A stretch of DNA of 64,000 nt, taken from positions 124,001 through 188,000 of the forward strand of contig NZ_JAVIFX010000012.1 of assembly GCF_031157255.1 (NCBI RefSeq). Reading direction: 5' to 3'. Source of the DNA: Bradyrhizobium sp. LHD-71. Its GTDB lineage: Bacteria > Pseudomonadota > Alphaproteobacteria > Rhizobiales > Xanthobacteraceae. This document shows positions 44,599 through 54,460 of the stretch, one piece after another. The notes below the pieces were generated by a model that made no database searches, was not told the DNA's origin, and worked only from the letters and a program-made list of their open reading frames with translations. A program made the translations under genes and the position numbers. Every line of letters starts with the position of its first letter. Position 1 is the first letter of the stretch.

Positions 44599-46005
44599 TC
44601 ATGGTGCGGCTTCGCCGGTGCGTGCCGCGATCATCCGCGCATGCGGCAGTGCGAGCCCCGCCATTGCGCCGAACAGCGACAGGGCGGCGCAGGCGCCCAT
44701 CGCCGCCGTGAAGCCGGCCGAAAAGCTCTGCGGCGAAGCGAGCGTGCCGGTGCTCGCGAACACGGCACCGAGCGTGGCGACGCCGAACACGCCGCCGAGA
44801 AAACGCAGCATGTTGAGCACGCCGGACGCCTTGCCGAGCTCCGTTCTCGTGACCGCGCCGAGGATTGCGCTTTGCGCTGCCGGCATCGCCATGGACACGC
44901 CGCAGCCGGCAGCCACCAGTGGCGCGATCATCTGGACGAAAGGCAAGTCTGCGCTGGTAACGAGTGCGAGCCAGCCGAAGCCGAGCGACTGCAGCGCCAG
45001 ACCGGCGACGATCAGCGGCCGTTCGCCGATCCTGCTGACAAGATTGCCGGCGATCGGGGCGATAACGAACAGCGTTGCGGTCCAGGGCAGCATGCGCAGG
45101 CCCGCACCGAGCGGTCCATGACCCTGCGCAATCTGCAGGAACTGGGCGGTGAAGAACAGCGCGCCATATAGCGTTGCGTAGAGCAGGAAATTTGCGAGAT
45201 TGCTGGCGGCAAAGGCGCGGGTGCGGAAAAGCCGCATCGGCACCATTGGCGCCACCGCGCGCGCGCTCCACAGCACGAACGCCAATGTCAGCGCGATGCC
45301 TGCGGCCAGCATGGTGAGAACTTCGCCGCTCATCCAGCCGGTGTTGTTGCCGCGCATCAGACCCCAGACGAGTCCCAGTGCGCCGGCGGTGATCAGGGCG
45401 ACGCCGCAAACGTCGAAGCGCGCGTCGGCGCCGAAGCTCTCCGGAATATGGCGCAGCACCAGCGGGATCATGACGACGCCGAGAGGAACGTTGAGCCAGA
45501 AGATCCACTGCCAGGCGAGGCCTTCTACCACCAATCCGCCGATGATGGGTCCGCCCAACACCGCAAGACCGGTGACGGCGCCGAAAAATCCGAGAGCGCG
45601 GGCGCGCTCCTCTGGCGAAAAGGCGGCGCTCAGCAGCGCCATCGCCAGCGGCATCACCAGCGCTGCGGCCGCGCCCTGGATGGCGCGTGCAGTAATCAAC
45701 GCGGTGACGCTGCCGGATAGCGCACAGGCGACCGACGCCAGCACGAACAGTCCGAGGCCTGTGGCAAACATCCTGCGGCGGCCGAAGCGGTCGCCGAGTG
45801 CAGCGCCGGTGATCAGAAGAACTGCGAGCGTCAGGCCATACGCATTCACCACCCATTCAAGCTGCTCGAACGAGGTGCCGAACGTCGAGCGGATGGTGCT
45901 GAGCGAGGTGGCGACGACCAGCGAATCGAGCGCGACCATGAATGACGCGAGCGAGGTAAGCGTGAGGACGCGACGGCCTTCGGTAGCGACAACGGGGTTG
46001 GTCAT
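44599..46005 (-). CDS. MFS drug transporter, DHA2 (EmrB/QacA) type
   Basis: 468 residues with 12-14 membrane segments. Landmarks: motif A-like GAALGDRFGRRRMF, motif C GAVTGLAVLGGPIIGG and LDSLVVATSLSTI in helix 1, the DHA2 signature region. These proton antiporters export drugs and dyes. GAGGA six bases before ATG 46005 fixes the start. It is divergent from the ABM-like/ECF sigma pair, so it may belong to that regulon. Confidence 0.9.
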   Translation of the reverse strand: MTNPVVATEGRRVLTLTSLASFMVALDSLVVATSLSTIRSTFGTSFEQLEWVVNAYGLTLAVLLITGAALGDRFGRRRMFATGLGLFVLASVACALSGSVTALITARAIQGAAAALVMPLAMALLSAAFSPEERARALGFFGAVTGLAVLGGPIIGGLVVEGLAWQWIFWLNVPLGVVMIPLVLRHIPESFGADARFDVCGVALITAGALGLVWGLMRGNNTGWMSGEVLTMLAAGIALTLAFVLWSARAVAPMVPMRLFRTRAFAASNLANFLLYATLYGALFFTAQFLQIAQGHGPLGAGLRMLPWTATLFVIAPIAGNLVSRIGERPLIVAGLALQSLGFGWLALVTSADLPFVQMIAPLVAAGCGVSMAMPAAQSAILGAVTRTELGKASGVLNMLRFLGGVFGVATLGAVFASTGTLASPQSFSAGFTAAMGACAALSLFGAMAGLALPHARMIAARTGEAAP

Positions 46006-46163
46006 GAGAATCCTCATTCGTGCGTAACGGTGAGACCGAGACGAACGAGGCGGGCCGAAAGATTCCGCATGAAAAAATTTCGCACCGGACCGAATCCTTT
46101 GGGCGCGGTGCGACGTCTGGGAAGCGGAAGGCTGGTTTTTCCGCAACCGAAACAGGAGTTCCC

Positions 46164-46454
46164 ATGCGCGTTGTTCGCTATCAGGCCAAACCGGATCGGG
46201 CCGATGCCAATCAACAGCTTGTCGAAGCGGTGTTCGAAGAACTACGCGCAGCGTCGCCGGACGGTTTGCGCTACCTCTCCATCCGCCTCGATGACGGCAC
46301 GTTCATCCACGTGGTGGAAACTGCAGATTCGGAAAAGTTGACCACTTTGCCGGCATTCAAGGCGTTTCAGAGCGAGCTGCGTGATCGTTGCGCGCAGCGT
46401 CCGCTTGTCTGTGATGCCGCCGTGGTCGGCAACTACCGGATGCTTGGTGAATGA
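46164..46454 (+). CDS. ABM-like (dimeric alpha/beta-barrel) small protein
   Basis: 96 residues, start fixed by AGGAG six bases before ATG 46164. The ferredoxin-like pattern (MRVVRYQAKPDRADANQQLVEAVFEEL, LRYLSIRLDDGTFIHVVE, LPAFKAFQSELRDRC) suits antibiotic-biosynthesis-monooxygenase or stress-responsive dimeric barrels. It precedes the ECF sigma gene by 25 bases and is probably co-transcribed. No cofactor site can be read. Confidence 0.7.
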   Translation: MRVVRYQAKPDRADANQQLVEAVFEELRAASPDGLRYLSIRLDDGTFIHVVETADSEKLTTLPAFKAFQSELRDRCAQRPLVCDAAVVGNYRMLGE

Positions 46455-46479
46455 TCCGCAGGTGGATTAGGCTCTGGCG

Positions 46480-47376
46480 ATGAGCGCGGCAGCCTCAACC
46501 CCCTCCGACGACCGTGAGGCATTTGCGCGCCTGCTGACGGACTTGCGGCCGAAGCTGCACCGCTATTGCGCGCGCATGACGGGATCGGCGATCCACGGCG
46601 AGGATGTGCTGCAGGACGCGGCGCTGCGAGCGCTTGAGGCCTTCACGCAATCGGCGCCGATCCACAATCCGGAAGGCTGGCTGTTCCGCATCGCCCACAA
46701 CGCCGCGCTCGATTTTCTGCGGCGCCAGGCGCGGTCGCAGCGCCTCGCCGTCGACGAGGATCCCGACATGGTTGCAGGAGCAGAAGAGACGGATCGCCGC
46801 CAGCTCGCCGCGGCGAGCCTCAGTACCTTCATGTGGCTGCCGCCGTCCCAGCGATCGAGCGTGATTTTGATGGATGTTCTCGGTTACTCGCTCGAGGAGA
46901 TCGGCGATGTCACCTCGCTGAGCATTCCGGCGATCAAAGCGGCACTGCATCGCGGGCGTACGCGCCTGCGCGAGCTTGCGGGACAGGCGGACGAGCTGCC
47001 CCTGCCTGTCCTTGCCGAGGCTGAACGCGCGCGGCTGCAGCTTTACGTGAACCGCTTCAACGCGCGCGACTTCGACGCAGTGCGTGACATGCTCGCCGAC
47101 GACGTCCGGCTTGATCTCGTCAACCGCATGCAGCGCGCGGGCAAGCGGCAGGTGGCGAACTATTTCACCAATTACGACGGCATTGCCGGCTGGCGGTTCG
47201 CACCGGGGCTGGTCGAGGGCCGCCCGGGCGCTCTGGTCTACGACGACGCGGCCGGAGCGGACCGGCCCGGTTATTTCGTTCTGCTGGACTGGTCGGGCGA
47301 CCGGATCCTGAAAATCAGGGATTTTCGCTACGCAAGCTATGTGTTTGCGGAGGCAGAATTCGTTGCGCTCCCCTGA
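46480..47376 (+). CDS. ECF sigma factor with C-terminal NTF2/SnoaL-like domain
   Basis: 298 residues. Sigma region 2 lies at about 10-85 (GEDVLQDAALRALEAF, NPEGWLFRIAHNAALDFLRR), region 4 at about 110-165 (LPPSQRSSVILMDVLGYSLEEIGDVTSLSIPAIKAALHRGR), and an NTF2-like domain fills 185-298 (YVNRFNARDFDAVRDMLADDVRLDL). Such sigma factors (SigJ/ECF41-like) are controlled by their own tail and not by a separate anti-sigma factor, and none is seen here. The ECF41 DGGGK motif is not present. Likely targets are its own operon and the divergent MFS gene. Confidence 0.88.
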   Translation: MSAAASTPSDDREAFARLLTDLRPKLHRYCARMTGSAIHGEDVLQDAALRALEAFTQSAPIHNPEGWLFRIAHNAALDFLRRQARSQRLAVDEDPDMVAGAEETDRRQLAAASLSTFMWLPPSQRSSVILMDVLGYSLEEIGDVTSLSIPAIKAALHRGRTRLRELAGQADELPLPVLAEAERARLQLYVNRFNARDFDAVRDMLADDVRLDLVNRMQRAGKRQVANYFTNYDGIAGWRFAPGLVEGRPGALVYDDAAGADRPGYFVLLDWSGDRILKIRDFRYASYVFAEAEFVALP

Positions 47377-47605
47377 GGCTCGGGCCACGGATGGTTCCGG
47401 CCTCGGGCCGGCCGGCCCGGAGCAGAAAATTTCAGGGCGAATCAACGGCTTGAATGCACCAAAAGCGTTCAAAATGGCCCCCGTTTAACTTGCGCACGAA
47501 GGCATCATCCTTTATCCGGAAGGCAAAGCCTTGCTGGGAGAAGTTCCCGCCGCCGGGCGGTGTCACTCCTGCGTGTTACAGGCCTTCAAGGGACTGTCTT
47601 AAGAC

Positions 47606-48898
47606 ATGGCGAACGTGGTTGTCGTCGGCGCCCAATGGGGCGACGAGGGAAAAGGCAAGATTGTCGATTGGCTGTCGGAGCAGGCGGATATCGTTGTCCG
47701 TTTCCAGGGCGGCCACAATGCGGGTCACACCCTTGTCATTGACGGCAACGTCTACAAGCTGGCCCTCCTGCCGTCCGGCGTGCTGCGCCCCTCGAAACTG
47801 TCGGTGATCGGTAACGGCGTCGTGTTCGATGCGCAGGCCTTCCTCGACGAGGTCAACCGGCTGACGTCTCAAGGCGTCGCGGTCTCGCCGGCCAACTTGC
47901 GGGTCGCCGAAAACGTGACGCTGATCCTCGAACTGCATCGCGAGCTCGATGCATTGCGCGAGTCCTCCAATGCGGGCACGGCGATCGGCACCACCCGGCG
48001 CGGCATCGGCCCGGCCTATGAGGATAAAGTCGGCCGCCGTGCGATCCGGCTGATGGATCTTGCCGATCTCGACAGTCTGCCGCGCAAGATCGACCGGCTG
48101 CTCGCCCACCACAATGCGCTCCGCCGTGGCATGAATTTGCCCGAGGTCGACGGCGCAGGGCTGTACAAGGATCTGGCCGAGTTGGCGCCGAAAGTGCTGC
48201 CCTATGCCGAGACGGTTTGGAGTCTGCTCGATGCCCGGCGGCGCGAGGGCAAACGCATCCTGTTCGAAGGCGCACAGGGCGCGCTGCTCGATGTGGATCA
48301 TGGTACCTATCCCTACGTGACCTCGTCCAACACGGTGGCGGCGCAGGCGGCGACCGGTTCAGGCATGGGGCCGGTTTCGGTCGGCTACGTGCTCGGCATC
48401 TGCAAGGCCTACACCACGCGGGTCGGTCTCGGTCCGTTTCCAACCGAGCAGGACAACGAGATCGGCTACCGAATCGGCGAGCGCGGCCGTGAGTTCGGCA
48501 CCAACACCGGGCGCAAGCGCCGGTGCGGCTGGTTCGACAGCGTACTGGTGCGGCAGACGGCCCGCACCTCCGGCATCAATGGCCTGGCGCTGACCAAGCT
48601 CGATATTCTCGACGGCTTCGATTCGATCAATGTCTGCGTCGGCTACAAGCTCGACGGCAAGGAGATCGACCATCTACCGGCGGGTGAGGGCGCTCAGGCC
48701 CGCGTGGAACCGATCTACGAAACGATCGAAGGCTGGAAGGAGCCGACAGCCAACGCCCGCTCCTGGGCGGACTTGCCTGCGCAGGCGATCAAATACGTCC
48801 GGAGGGTGGAAGAGCTGGTCGGCTGCCCGATTGCCTTGCTTTCCACAAGCCCGGAACGCGAAGATACTATTCTCGTGCAGAATCCGTTTGAGGCATAA
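47606..48898 (+). CDS. purA: Adenylosuccinate synthetase
   Basis: 430 residues, standard length. GTP loop QWGDEGKGK (residues 10-18), HNAGHTLV with the catalytic His, [44 protein letters not shown] and TKLDILDGF are all present. It joins IMP and aspartate in the first committed step of AMP synthesis. The gene is preceded by a 229-base spacer with no other feature I can see, and followed after 29 bases by a conserved membrane-protein gene. Confidence 0.97.
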   Translation: MANVVVVGAQWGDEGKGKIVDWLSEQADIVVRFQGGHNAGHTLVIDGNVYKLALLPSGVLRPSKLSVIGNGVVFDAQAFLDEVNRLTSQGVAVSPANLRVAENVTLILELHRELDALRESSNAGTAIGTTRRGIGPAYEDKVGRRAIRLMDLADLDSLPRKIDRLLAHHNALRRGMNLPEVDGAGLYKDLAELAPKVLPYAETVWSLLDARRREGKRILFEGAQGALLDVDHGTYPYVTSSNTVAAQAATGSGMGPVSVGYVLGICKAYTTRVGLGPFPTEQDNEIGYRIGERGREFGTNTGRKRRCGWFDSVLVRQTARTSGINGLALTKLDILDGFDSINVCVGYKLDGKEIDHLPAGEGAQARVEPIYETIEGWKEPTANARSWADLPAQAIKYVRRVEELVGCPIALLSTSPEREDTILVQNPFEA

Positions 48899-48927
48899 GG
48901 CGAAAAAATTCGCTACAGTGGAGCGAA

Positions 48928-50529
48928 ATGGCTGACTACTACCCGCTAATTGCCCGCGCGATTGCAGGGCTCGACGCAAGCGCCACCGGCGAACAGCGCC
49001 GTGCGCTATATGAGCGTGCGCGCGCCGCGCTGATTGCGCAGTTGCGCGGGGTGCAGCCGCCCTTGAGCGAAAGTGAAATCACCCGCGAGCGGCTGACGCT
49101 GGAAGAAGCGATCCGCAAGGTGGAGCAGGAAGCGGCGCAGCGCAGCCGCGTTGCGAGCCGTGGCGACGCGCTGCGCGGTCGTGGCGATCAGCTGCGTGCC
49201 AGCCAGCCCTCGATCAATGGTGAGGCTGCTGCCGCTGCTGCACCGGCCGCCCGCGAGCGGCGTCCCGATCGCCCGCCCGTGCCGCGTGACCCTGCCCGCA
49301 ATCCGGAAGGACGCCCCGAGCGCGACGGTCTGCTGGCTCCGCGCCCGCGTGCGCCGCAGGACGCGCGTTCGCCCGCGCGTGAAAACCGCGACAAGGAGCG
49401 TGAGCCTGGTCGGCCGGGCGTTCCGCCCCGGCGTGAGCGCGGCAACGATCGCCCGCAGCCGGGACTGAATGGCAGCAACGGCATGCGCGGTTTCCGCGAT
49501 GTGGTGGCGGATGCCGACGATCTCGGCGGCGCCGCTGCGCAGGCCAATCGCTCCGCGCGCCGCACCTACGCCAACGTGCCGTCGCCGACGCCGGAGTTCG
49601 ATCGCCTCGAGCCGAGCATGGAAGATCGTTCGGCCGAGAGCGATCACGCCGCGCAGATGGCGCAGCCGCGCGCTTCCGAAGCCTATTCATTCGACGAGCA
49701 GCCGACGGATGCCGACCGCTTCCAGAATCGCCAGCCGCCGCGTCCTGAGGCGAACGCGCGCCGGCGCGCCGTGCTGCGGGCCGGCATCTTCCCGGTCAAG
49801 CGCGCGGCCGCCGTCGGCATTGTGCTGATCCTGATCGGCGCCGTGGTGGCCTACTGGCCGCAGCTGCGCGATCTTTATTCCGATCTCACCGGCCGCGCCA
49901 AGCAGGCCGAGGTGCCGAAGAAGGATACGCCTGCGGACCGGCCGAAGATTACCGACCGGGTCGGCCAGCCGTCGACTGCGCCAGTCGCGCCCGTCGCCCA
50001 GCGCGTCGTGCTCTATGATGAAGATCCGGCCGAGCCGCAGGGCAAGCAGTATGTCGGGCAGGTGGTGTGGCGCACTGAGAATGTTGCAGGCCCGAACGGC
50101 ACGACCGACACCGCCATCCGCGCCGACATCGACATTCCCGAGCGCAAGTTCAAGGCCGCGCTGACGATCCGTCGCAACAACGACACCTCGCTGCCGGCCT
50201 CGCACACGGTGGAGATGACGTTCCAGTTGCCGCCCGATTTCGCCGGTGGCGGCGTGTCGAACGTGCCGGGCGTGCTGATGAAATCCAATGAGCAGACGCG
50301 CGGCACTCCGCTTGCGGGCCTCGCGGTGAAGGTCACCGACAACTTCTTCCTGATCGGGCTTTCGAACGTCGACGCGGACCGCAGCCGCAACCTGCAGCTC
50401 CTGAAGGAGCGTTCCTGGTTCGATATTCCTCTCGTCTACGGCAACCAGCGTCGCGCCATCGTCGCTCTCGAAAAGGGCGCACCCGGCGAACGCGCCTTCA
50501 CCGACGCCTTCGAAATCTGGCAGCAGTAG
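48928..50529 (+). CDS. Conserved purA-linked membrane protein with long disordered region
   Basis: 533 residues. Residues 1-75 are helical and charged (ADYYPLIARAIAGL, RRALYERARAALIAQLRG); 75-285 are Arg/Pro/Glu-rich and probably disordered; one membrane helix (AAAVGIVLILIGAVVAYWP) lies near 290-310; the C-terminal 170 residues form a beta-rich, probably periplasmic domain (RADIDIPERKFKAALTIRRN, SHTVEMTFQLPPDF, FDIPLVYGNQRR). I do not know a characterised homologue. The close spacing suggests one transcript with purA. Confidence 0.75.
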   Translation: MADYYPLIARAIAGLDASATGEQRRALYERARAALIAQLRGVQPPLSESEITRERLTLEEAIRKVEQEAAQRSRVASRGDALRGRGDQLRASQPSINGEAAAAAAPAARERRPDRPPVPRDPARNPEGRPERDGLLAPRPRAPQDARSPARENRDKEREPGRPGVPPRRERGNDRPQPGLNGSNGMRGFRDVVADADDLGGAAAQANRSARRTYANVPSPTPEFDRLEPSMEDRSAESDHAAQMAQPRASEAYSFDEQPTDADRFQNRQPPRPEANARRRAVLRAGIFPVKRAAAVGIVLILIGAVVAYWPQLRDLYSDLTGRAKQAEVPKKDTPADRPKITDRVGQPSTAPVAPVAQRVVLYDEDPAEPQGKQYVGQVVWRTENVAGPNGTTDTAIRADIDIPERKFKAALTIRRNNDTSLPASHTVEMTFQLPPDFAGGGVSNVPGVLMKSNEQTRGTPLAGLAVKVTDNFFLIGLSNVDADRSRNLQLLKERSWFDIPLVYGNQRRAIVALEKGAPGERAFTDAFEIWQQ

Positions 50530-50535
50530 GTTTTT

Positions 50536-50692
50536 GTCGTCCCGGCCAAGCGAAGCGCGAGCCGGGACCCATGACTACAGCGCTTATGGGGCGCACGGAC
50601 TCCGTGCCATCGTTGACTCTCGACGGCTATGGGTCCCTGCTTTCCATAGGCGAGCGAAGCGACGTCGTTCTTCGAACGGCTATGGGGACGAC
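50536..50692. repeat. Dispersed palindromic repeat, full-length copy
   Basis: 157 bp with ends GTCGTCCC and GGGACGAC, an inner pair GGGACCCAT (50564-50572) and ATGGGTCCC (50629-50637), and low coding content. The first 38 bases recur at 17772-17810; the last part recurs inverted at about 36829-36843. It sits directly before the ribosome-binding site of the next gene. Confidence 0.75.
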
Positions 50693-50705
50693 ACGGAGAA
50701 ATTCA

Positions 50706-51098
50706 ATGACCACGCCCCCACCCGCCGAACGTGACGCGCTGCTGACCGCCTTCTCCAAGGCGCTGTTCAAGCGAGATGTCGACGCGATCTATCGTACTGT
50801 GACGCCGGACTTCGTCTGGCGGCTGCCGATCGGGCCTGATGCGCCGGTGGCGCGCGAGATCGGCAGTCCCGAGCAGCTCGCCGACTATTTCGACGCGCGC
50901 GAGCGGACCTATGACGGGGTGCGTTTCCATGACGTGGTCTATCACCATGCGCCGGAGGCGACGTTCATGACGTTTCGCGTCACAGCGCGCCGCAAGGACG
51001 GCGACGCCGTCGATGCGCTTGGCATGGAACGCTATCTGTTTCGTGACGGCCGCATCGCGCTCAAGGACGCGTACTGGAAACGGATCGGGGTGGAGTAG
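50706..51098 (+). CDS. SnoaL/NTF2-like protein
   Basis: 130 residues; GGAG eight bases before ATG 50706 sets the start. NTF2-like pattern: LLTAFSKALFKRDVDAIYRTVTPDFVWRLPIG, YHHAPEATFMTFRVTARRKDG and MERYLFRDGRIALKDAYWKR. Proteins of this type include ketosteroid-isomerase-like enzymes; no active-site assignment is possible. It lies between two dispersed repeats, with the frame apparently extended upstream only by repeat sequence. Confidence 0.78.
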   Translation: MTTPPPAERDALLTAFSKALFKRDVDAIYRTVTPDFVWRLPIGPDAPVAREIGSPEQLADYFDARERTYDGVRFHDVVYHHAPEATFMTFRVTARRKDGDAVDALGMERYLFRDGRIALKDAYWKRIGVE

Positions 51099-51106
51099 TC
51101 GGAGAC

Positions 51107-51189
51107 GTAGCCCGGATGAGCGAAGCGAGATCCGGGGGAGACTTGCCGCAAACTCAGACCCCGGGTGTCGCTTCGCTCACCCGGGCTAC
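51107..51189. repeat. Palindromic GTAGCCCGG repeat between convergent genes
   Basis: 83 bp: GTAGCCCGG-TGAGCGAAGCGA on the left and, inverted, TCGCTTCGCTCA-CCGGGCTAC on the right. It is of the type widely dispersed in Bradyrhizobium genomes (from memory). Lying between the NTF2-like and ileS stops, it may also end transcription from both sides. Confidence 0.75.
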
Positions 51190-51215
51190 CGTCCGTCGCT
51201 TGCAACGACGGTCGA

Positions 51216-54200
51216 TTATGCCACCACGCCGAGCGCCTTCCACTCGCGCAGCGCCTTGGCGTCGCGCGGCGAAACGTCGGGATATTCGGGATCGTCGCCG
51301 ACGGTCGGGAGAATCTTCCAGGAGCGCGCGCATTTTTTGCCTTGCGCCAGCTCGACCACCACGGCGACGTTCGGCACGTCTGCCAGACGGAACGCGTTCG
51401 CCGGGGCATCGGAATTGGTCACCATCGCGTTGGACGTGATGCAGACTTCCGCGAGATCGACGTCGGCCAGAATGCCAAACACGCGCATGTCGTTCACATA
51501 GACCATCGGCGAGGCTTCGAGCGACGAACCGATCCGCTTGGCCGCACGTTCGAGCTCCAGCGCGCCGGTGACGACTCGCCGCACGTCGCGGATCGTCTCC
51601 CATCTCGCCGCCAGCGCGTCGTCGCGATAGTCGCCGAGGCGCTCAGGGAAAAGCGTAAGGTGCACCGATGGCGAGCTATCAGGGCGATAGTTCTGCCATG
51701 CCTCCTCCGTGGTGAAGCACAGGATCGGCGCGAGCCATTTCAGGATCGCGTCGCACAGGATGTCGACTGTCGTCAGCGCCGCTTTGCGCGTGAGTGAGGA
51801 CGGCGGCTCACAATAAAGCGTGTCTTTCCGGATATCGAAGTAGAACGCCGACAGCTCGGTGTTCATGAAGTTCGCAAGCGTCGCCACCACGGTCTTGTAG
51901 TCGAAGTTCGCGTAGGCCTCGCGAACGACCGCATCGACTTCGGCCAGGCGATGCAGCATCAGCCGCTCGAGCTCCGGCATGTCGGCATGCGCGATGTCGT
52001 CCCCGGGCTTGAAATGCGTCAGCGTGCCGAGCATCCAGCGGATCGTGTTGCGCAGCTTGCGATAGGTTTCGATGGTGTTCTTCAGGATCTCCGGTCCGAT
52101 GCGCTGATCGTCGGCATAGTCGGAGGCCGCCACCCACAGCCGCAGGATGTCGGCGCCGGAATCCTTGATCACCTTCTGCGGCTCAACCGTATTGCCGAGC
52201 GACTTCGACATCTTGCGCCCGTGCTCGTCCAGCGTGAAGCCGTGCGTCAGGACCACATCGTAGGGTGCGCGGCCGCGGGTGCCGCAACTTTCCAGCAGGG
52301 AGGAATGAAACCAGCCGCGATGCTGGTCACTGCCTTCCAGATACATCACGGTGTCGTTGCCGCCGTCGATCTTGCGCACGATGTCGCCGAGCGTGGGGAA
52401 GTTCTGCCGGTCTTCCAGCACGAACGCATGCGTGGAGCCGGAGTCGAACCAGACGTCGAGGATGTCGTCGACCTTCTGCCAGCCCTCGCTCGCGCGATCG
52501 CCAAGGAAGCGCTCGCGCGCGCCAGCGGCGTACCAGGCATCCGCGCCTTCGCTCGCGAACGCTTCCGCGATGCGCTGGTTGACGACGTCGTCCTTCAGGA
52601 TCTCGACCGAGCCGTCGCCCTTTTCCTTGATGAACACGGCGATCGGCACGCCCCAGGCGCGCTGACGCGAGATCACCCAGTCGGGACGGCTCTCGATCAT
52701 GCCGTTGATGCGGTTCTGTCCCTGCGGCGGCACCCAGCGCGTCACCGAGATCGCATGCAGGGCGCGGGCGCGCAGCGTGTCGCCATCCTTCGCCGTAGCA
52801 TCGTCGGCGATCGGCTTGTCCATCGCGATGAACCACTGCGGTGTGTTGCGGAAGATCACCGGCTTCTTCGACCGCCACGAATGCGGGTATTGATGCTTCA
52901 GCCGGCCGCGCGCGAGCAGCATGTTCGCCGCCACCAGCGCCTTGATGACCGCTTCGTTGGCGTCGCCCTTCTCGCCCTTGTCGTTGATCACACGCTTGCC
53001 GGTAAAGCCCGGCGCCTGGTCGGTGAAAGCGCCGTTCTCGTCGACCGTGTAGGGGATCGCCGTGTTGATGCCGCGCGCCTCGATCGCGCGCGCACCGGCC
53101 GTCCAGATGTCGAAGTCCTCGCGGCCGTGGCCGGGAGCGGTGTGGACGAAGCCGGTGCCGGTGTCGTCGGTGACATGATCGCCGTCGAGCAGCGGTACCT
53201 TGAATTGATAGCTGCCGGCAGTGCCGGCAAGCGGATGGCTGCACACAGTCGACGCCAGCATCTCTGCCGTCACGTCGCCAACGCGCTCGAACGCCGTCAC
53301 GCGCGCCTGCTTGAAGACGTCCGCGGCGAGCTTGTCGGCGAGGATCAGAAGGTCACCGGTCCTGGCCCAGTTGTCCGCAGGCGCGTCGGTGATCCGGTAG
53401 AGCCCGTAGGCGATCTTCGACGAAAAGCTGACCGCGCGGTTGCCGGGCAGCGTCCAGGGCGTCGTCGTCCAGATCACGACGCTCGCATTGGCGAGGCTGT
53501 CGGCGCCCGACGACACCGGAAACTTCACCCAGACCTGATCGCTCGTGTACTCCTCGTACTCGACCTCGGCTTCGGCGAGCGCCGTCTTCTCCACCACGCT
53601 CCACATCACCGGTTTCGAACCGCGATAGAGCGTGCCGTTGGCGGCAAATTTCATCAGCTCGCGCGCGATCTGGGCTTCGGCCGGGTAGGCCATGGTCAGG
53701 TACGGATGCTCCCAGTCGCCGACCACGCCGAGCCGCTTGAACTCCTCGCGCTGCACGCCGAGCCAGTGGGCGGCATAGGCGCGGCATTCCTGGCGGAATG
53801 CGATCATCGCGTCGGGACTTTTCAGGTCCGGCTTCTGCTTGCCCTTCGAGCGGTAATTCTCTTCCTCGATCTTCCACTCGATCGGCAGGCCGTGGCAGTC
53901 CCAGCCCGGAACGTAGTTGGAATCGTAACCCAGCATCTGCTGGCTGCGGGTGACGAGGTCCTTCAGGATCTTGTTGAGCGCGTGGCCGATATGGATGTTG
54001 CCGTTGGCGTAAGGCGGGCCGTCATGCAGCACGAACTTCGTGCGGCCCTGGGCGGCGAGGCGCAGCTTCTCGTAGAGGTTGATCTCATTCCAGCGCTTGA
54101 GGATGTCCGGCTCGCGCTGCGGCAGCCCCGCCCGCATCGGGAAGTCGGTCTTCGGCAGGAACAGCGTCTTCGAATAGTCGTGGGCGTCCGGCTGTCCGGT

Positions 54201-54227
54201 CGAAGGCTTTTGCGGCTTATCGGTCAT
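51216..54227 (-). CDS. ileS: Isoleucyl-tRNA synthetase
   Basis: 1003 residues from ATG 54227. Class I signatures are present: HIGHA near residue 82 (in [20 protein letters not shown]) and KMSKS near 672, the editing domain landmarks, and the anticodon-binding C-terminal region. It charges tRNA-Ile. The C-terminus lacks the usual closing zinc-finger cysteines, ending WKALGVVA. ribF lies upstream on the same strand (233 bases away), the common ribF-ileS order. Confidence 0.96.
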   Translation of the reverse strand: MTDKPQKPSTGQPDAHDYSKTLFLPKTDFPMRAGLPQREPDILKRWNEINLYEKLRLAAQGRTKFVLHDGPPYANGNIHIGHALNKILKDLVTRSQQMLGYDSNYVPGWDCHGLPIEWKIEEENYRSKGKQKPDLKSPDAMIAFRQECRAYAAHWLGVQREEFKRLGVVGDWEHPYLTMAYPAEAQIARELMKFAANGTLYRGSKPVMWSVVEKTALAEAEVEYEEYTSDQVWVKFPVSSGADSLANASVVIWTTTPWTLPGNRAVSFSSKIAYGLYRITDAPADNWARTGDLLILADKLAADVFKQARVTAFERVGDVTAEMLASTVCSHPLAGTAGSYQFKVPLLDGDHVTDDTGTGFVHTAPGHGREDFDIWTAGARAIEARGINTAIPYTVDENGAFTDQAPGFTGKRVINDKGEKGDANEAVIKALVAANMLLARGRLKHQYPHSWRSKKPVIFRNTPQWFIAMDKPIADDATAKDGDTLRARALHAISVTRWVPPQGQNRINGMIESRPDWVISRQRAWGVPIAVFIKEKGDGSVEILKDDVVNQRIAEAFASEGADAWYAAGARERFLGDRASEGWQKVDDILDVWFDSGSTHAFVLEDRQNFPTLGDIVRKIDGGNDTVMYLEGSDQHRGWFHSSLLESCGTRGRAPYDVVLTHGFTLDEHGRKMSKSLGNTVEPQKVIKDSGADILRLWVAASDYADDQRIGPEILKNTIETYRKLRNTIRWMLGTLTHFKPGDDIAHADMPELERLMLHRLAEVDAVVREAYANFDYKTVVATLANFMNTELSAFYFDIRKDTLYCEPPSSLTRKAALTTVDILCDAILKWLAPILCFTTEEAWQNYRPDSSPSVHLTLFPERLGDYRDDALAARWETIRDVRRVVTGALELERAAKRIGSSLEASPMVYVNDMRVFGILADVDLAEVCITSNAMVTNSDAPANAFRLADVPNVAVVVELAQGKKCARSWKILPTVGDDPEYPDVSPRDAKALREWKALGVVA

Positions 54228-54460
54228 GGCGGCTCTTGAAGGTCGGCTTAAGGGCTTTTGCAAAGGCTCTGTCAGGCGGTCTTTAAGAAACCGTTCCCGT
54301 ATTCCGGGGCGAGCCTGGCGCGGAGAAACTAAATCCCGGTCTTGCGCGCGAGCGAGGACGCTCAGGCGGAAGCCGGGCCGCTAATGCCTATAATAATGAG
54401 CCGGACTGACATGCGCGGCTTTTAGCAGGGGGACGGCGCATGAGGAAGGGTGAAAAGCCC

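Noticed and set aside
44495-45856. A 453-codon minus-strand frame inside the MFS gene
   Set aside because: Same strand but another frame; the MFS frame has twelve or more membrane helices and a good start signal.
51951-54239. A 762-codon plus-strand frame opposite ileS
   Set aside because: Antisense shadow; ileS carries all synthetase signatures and the shadow product has none.
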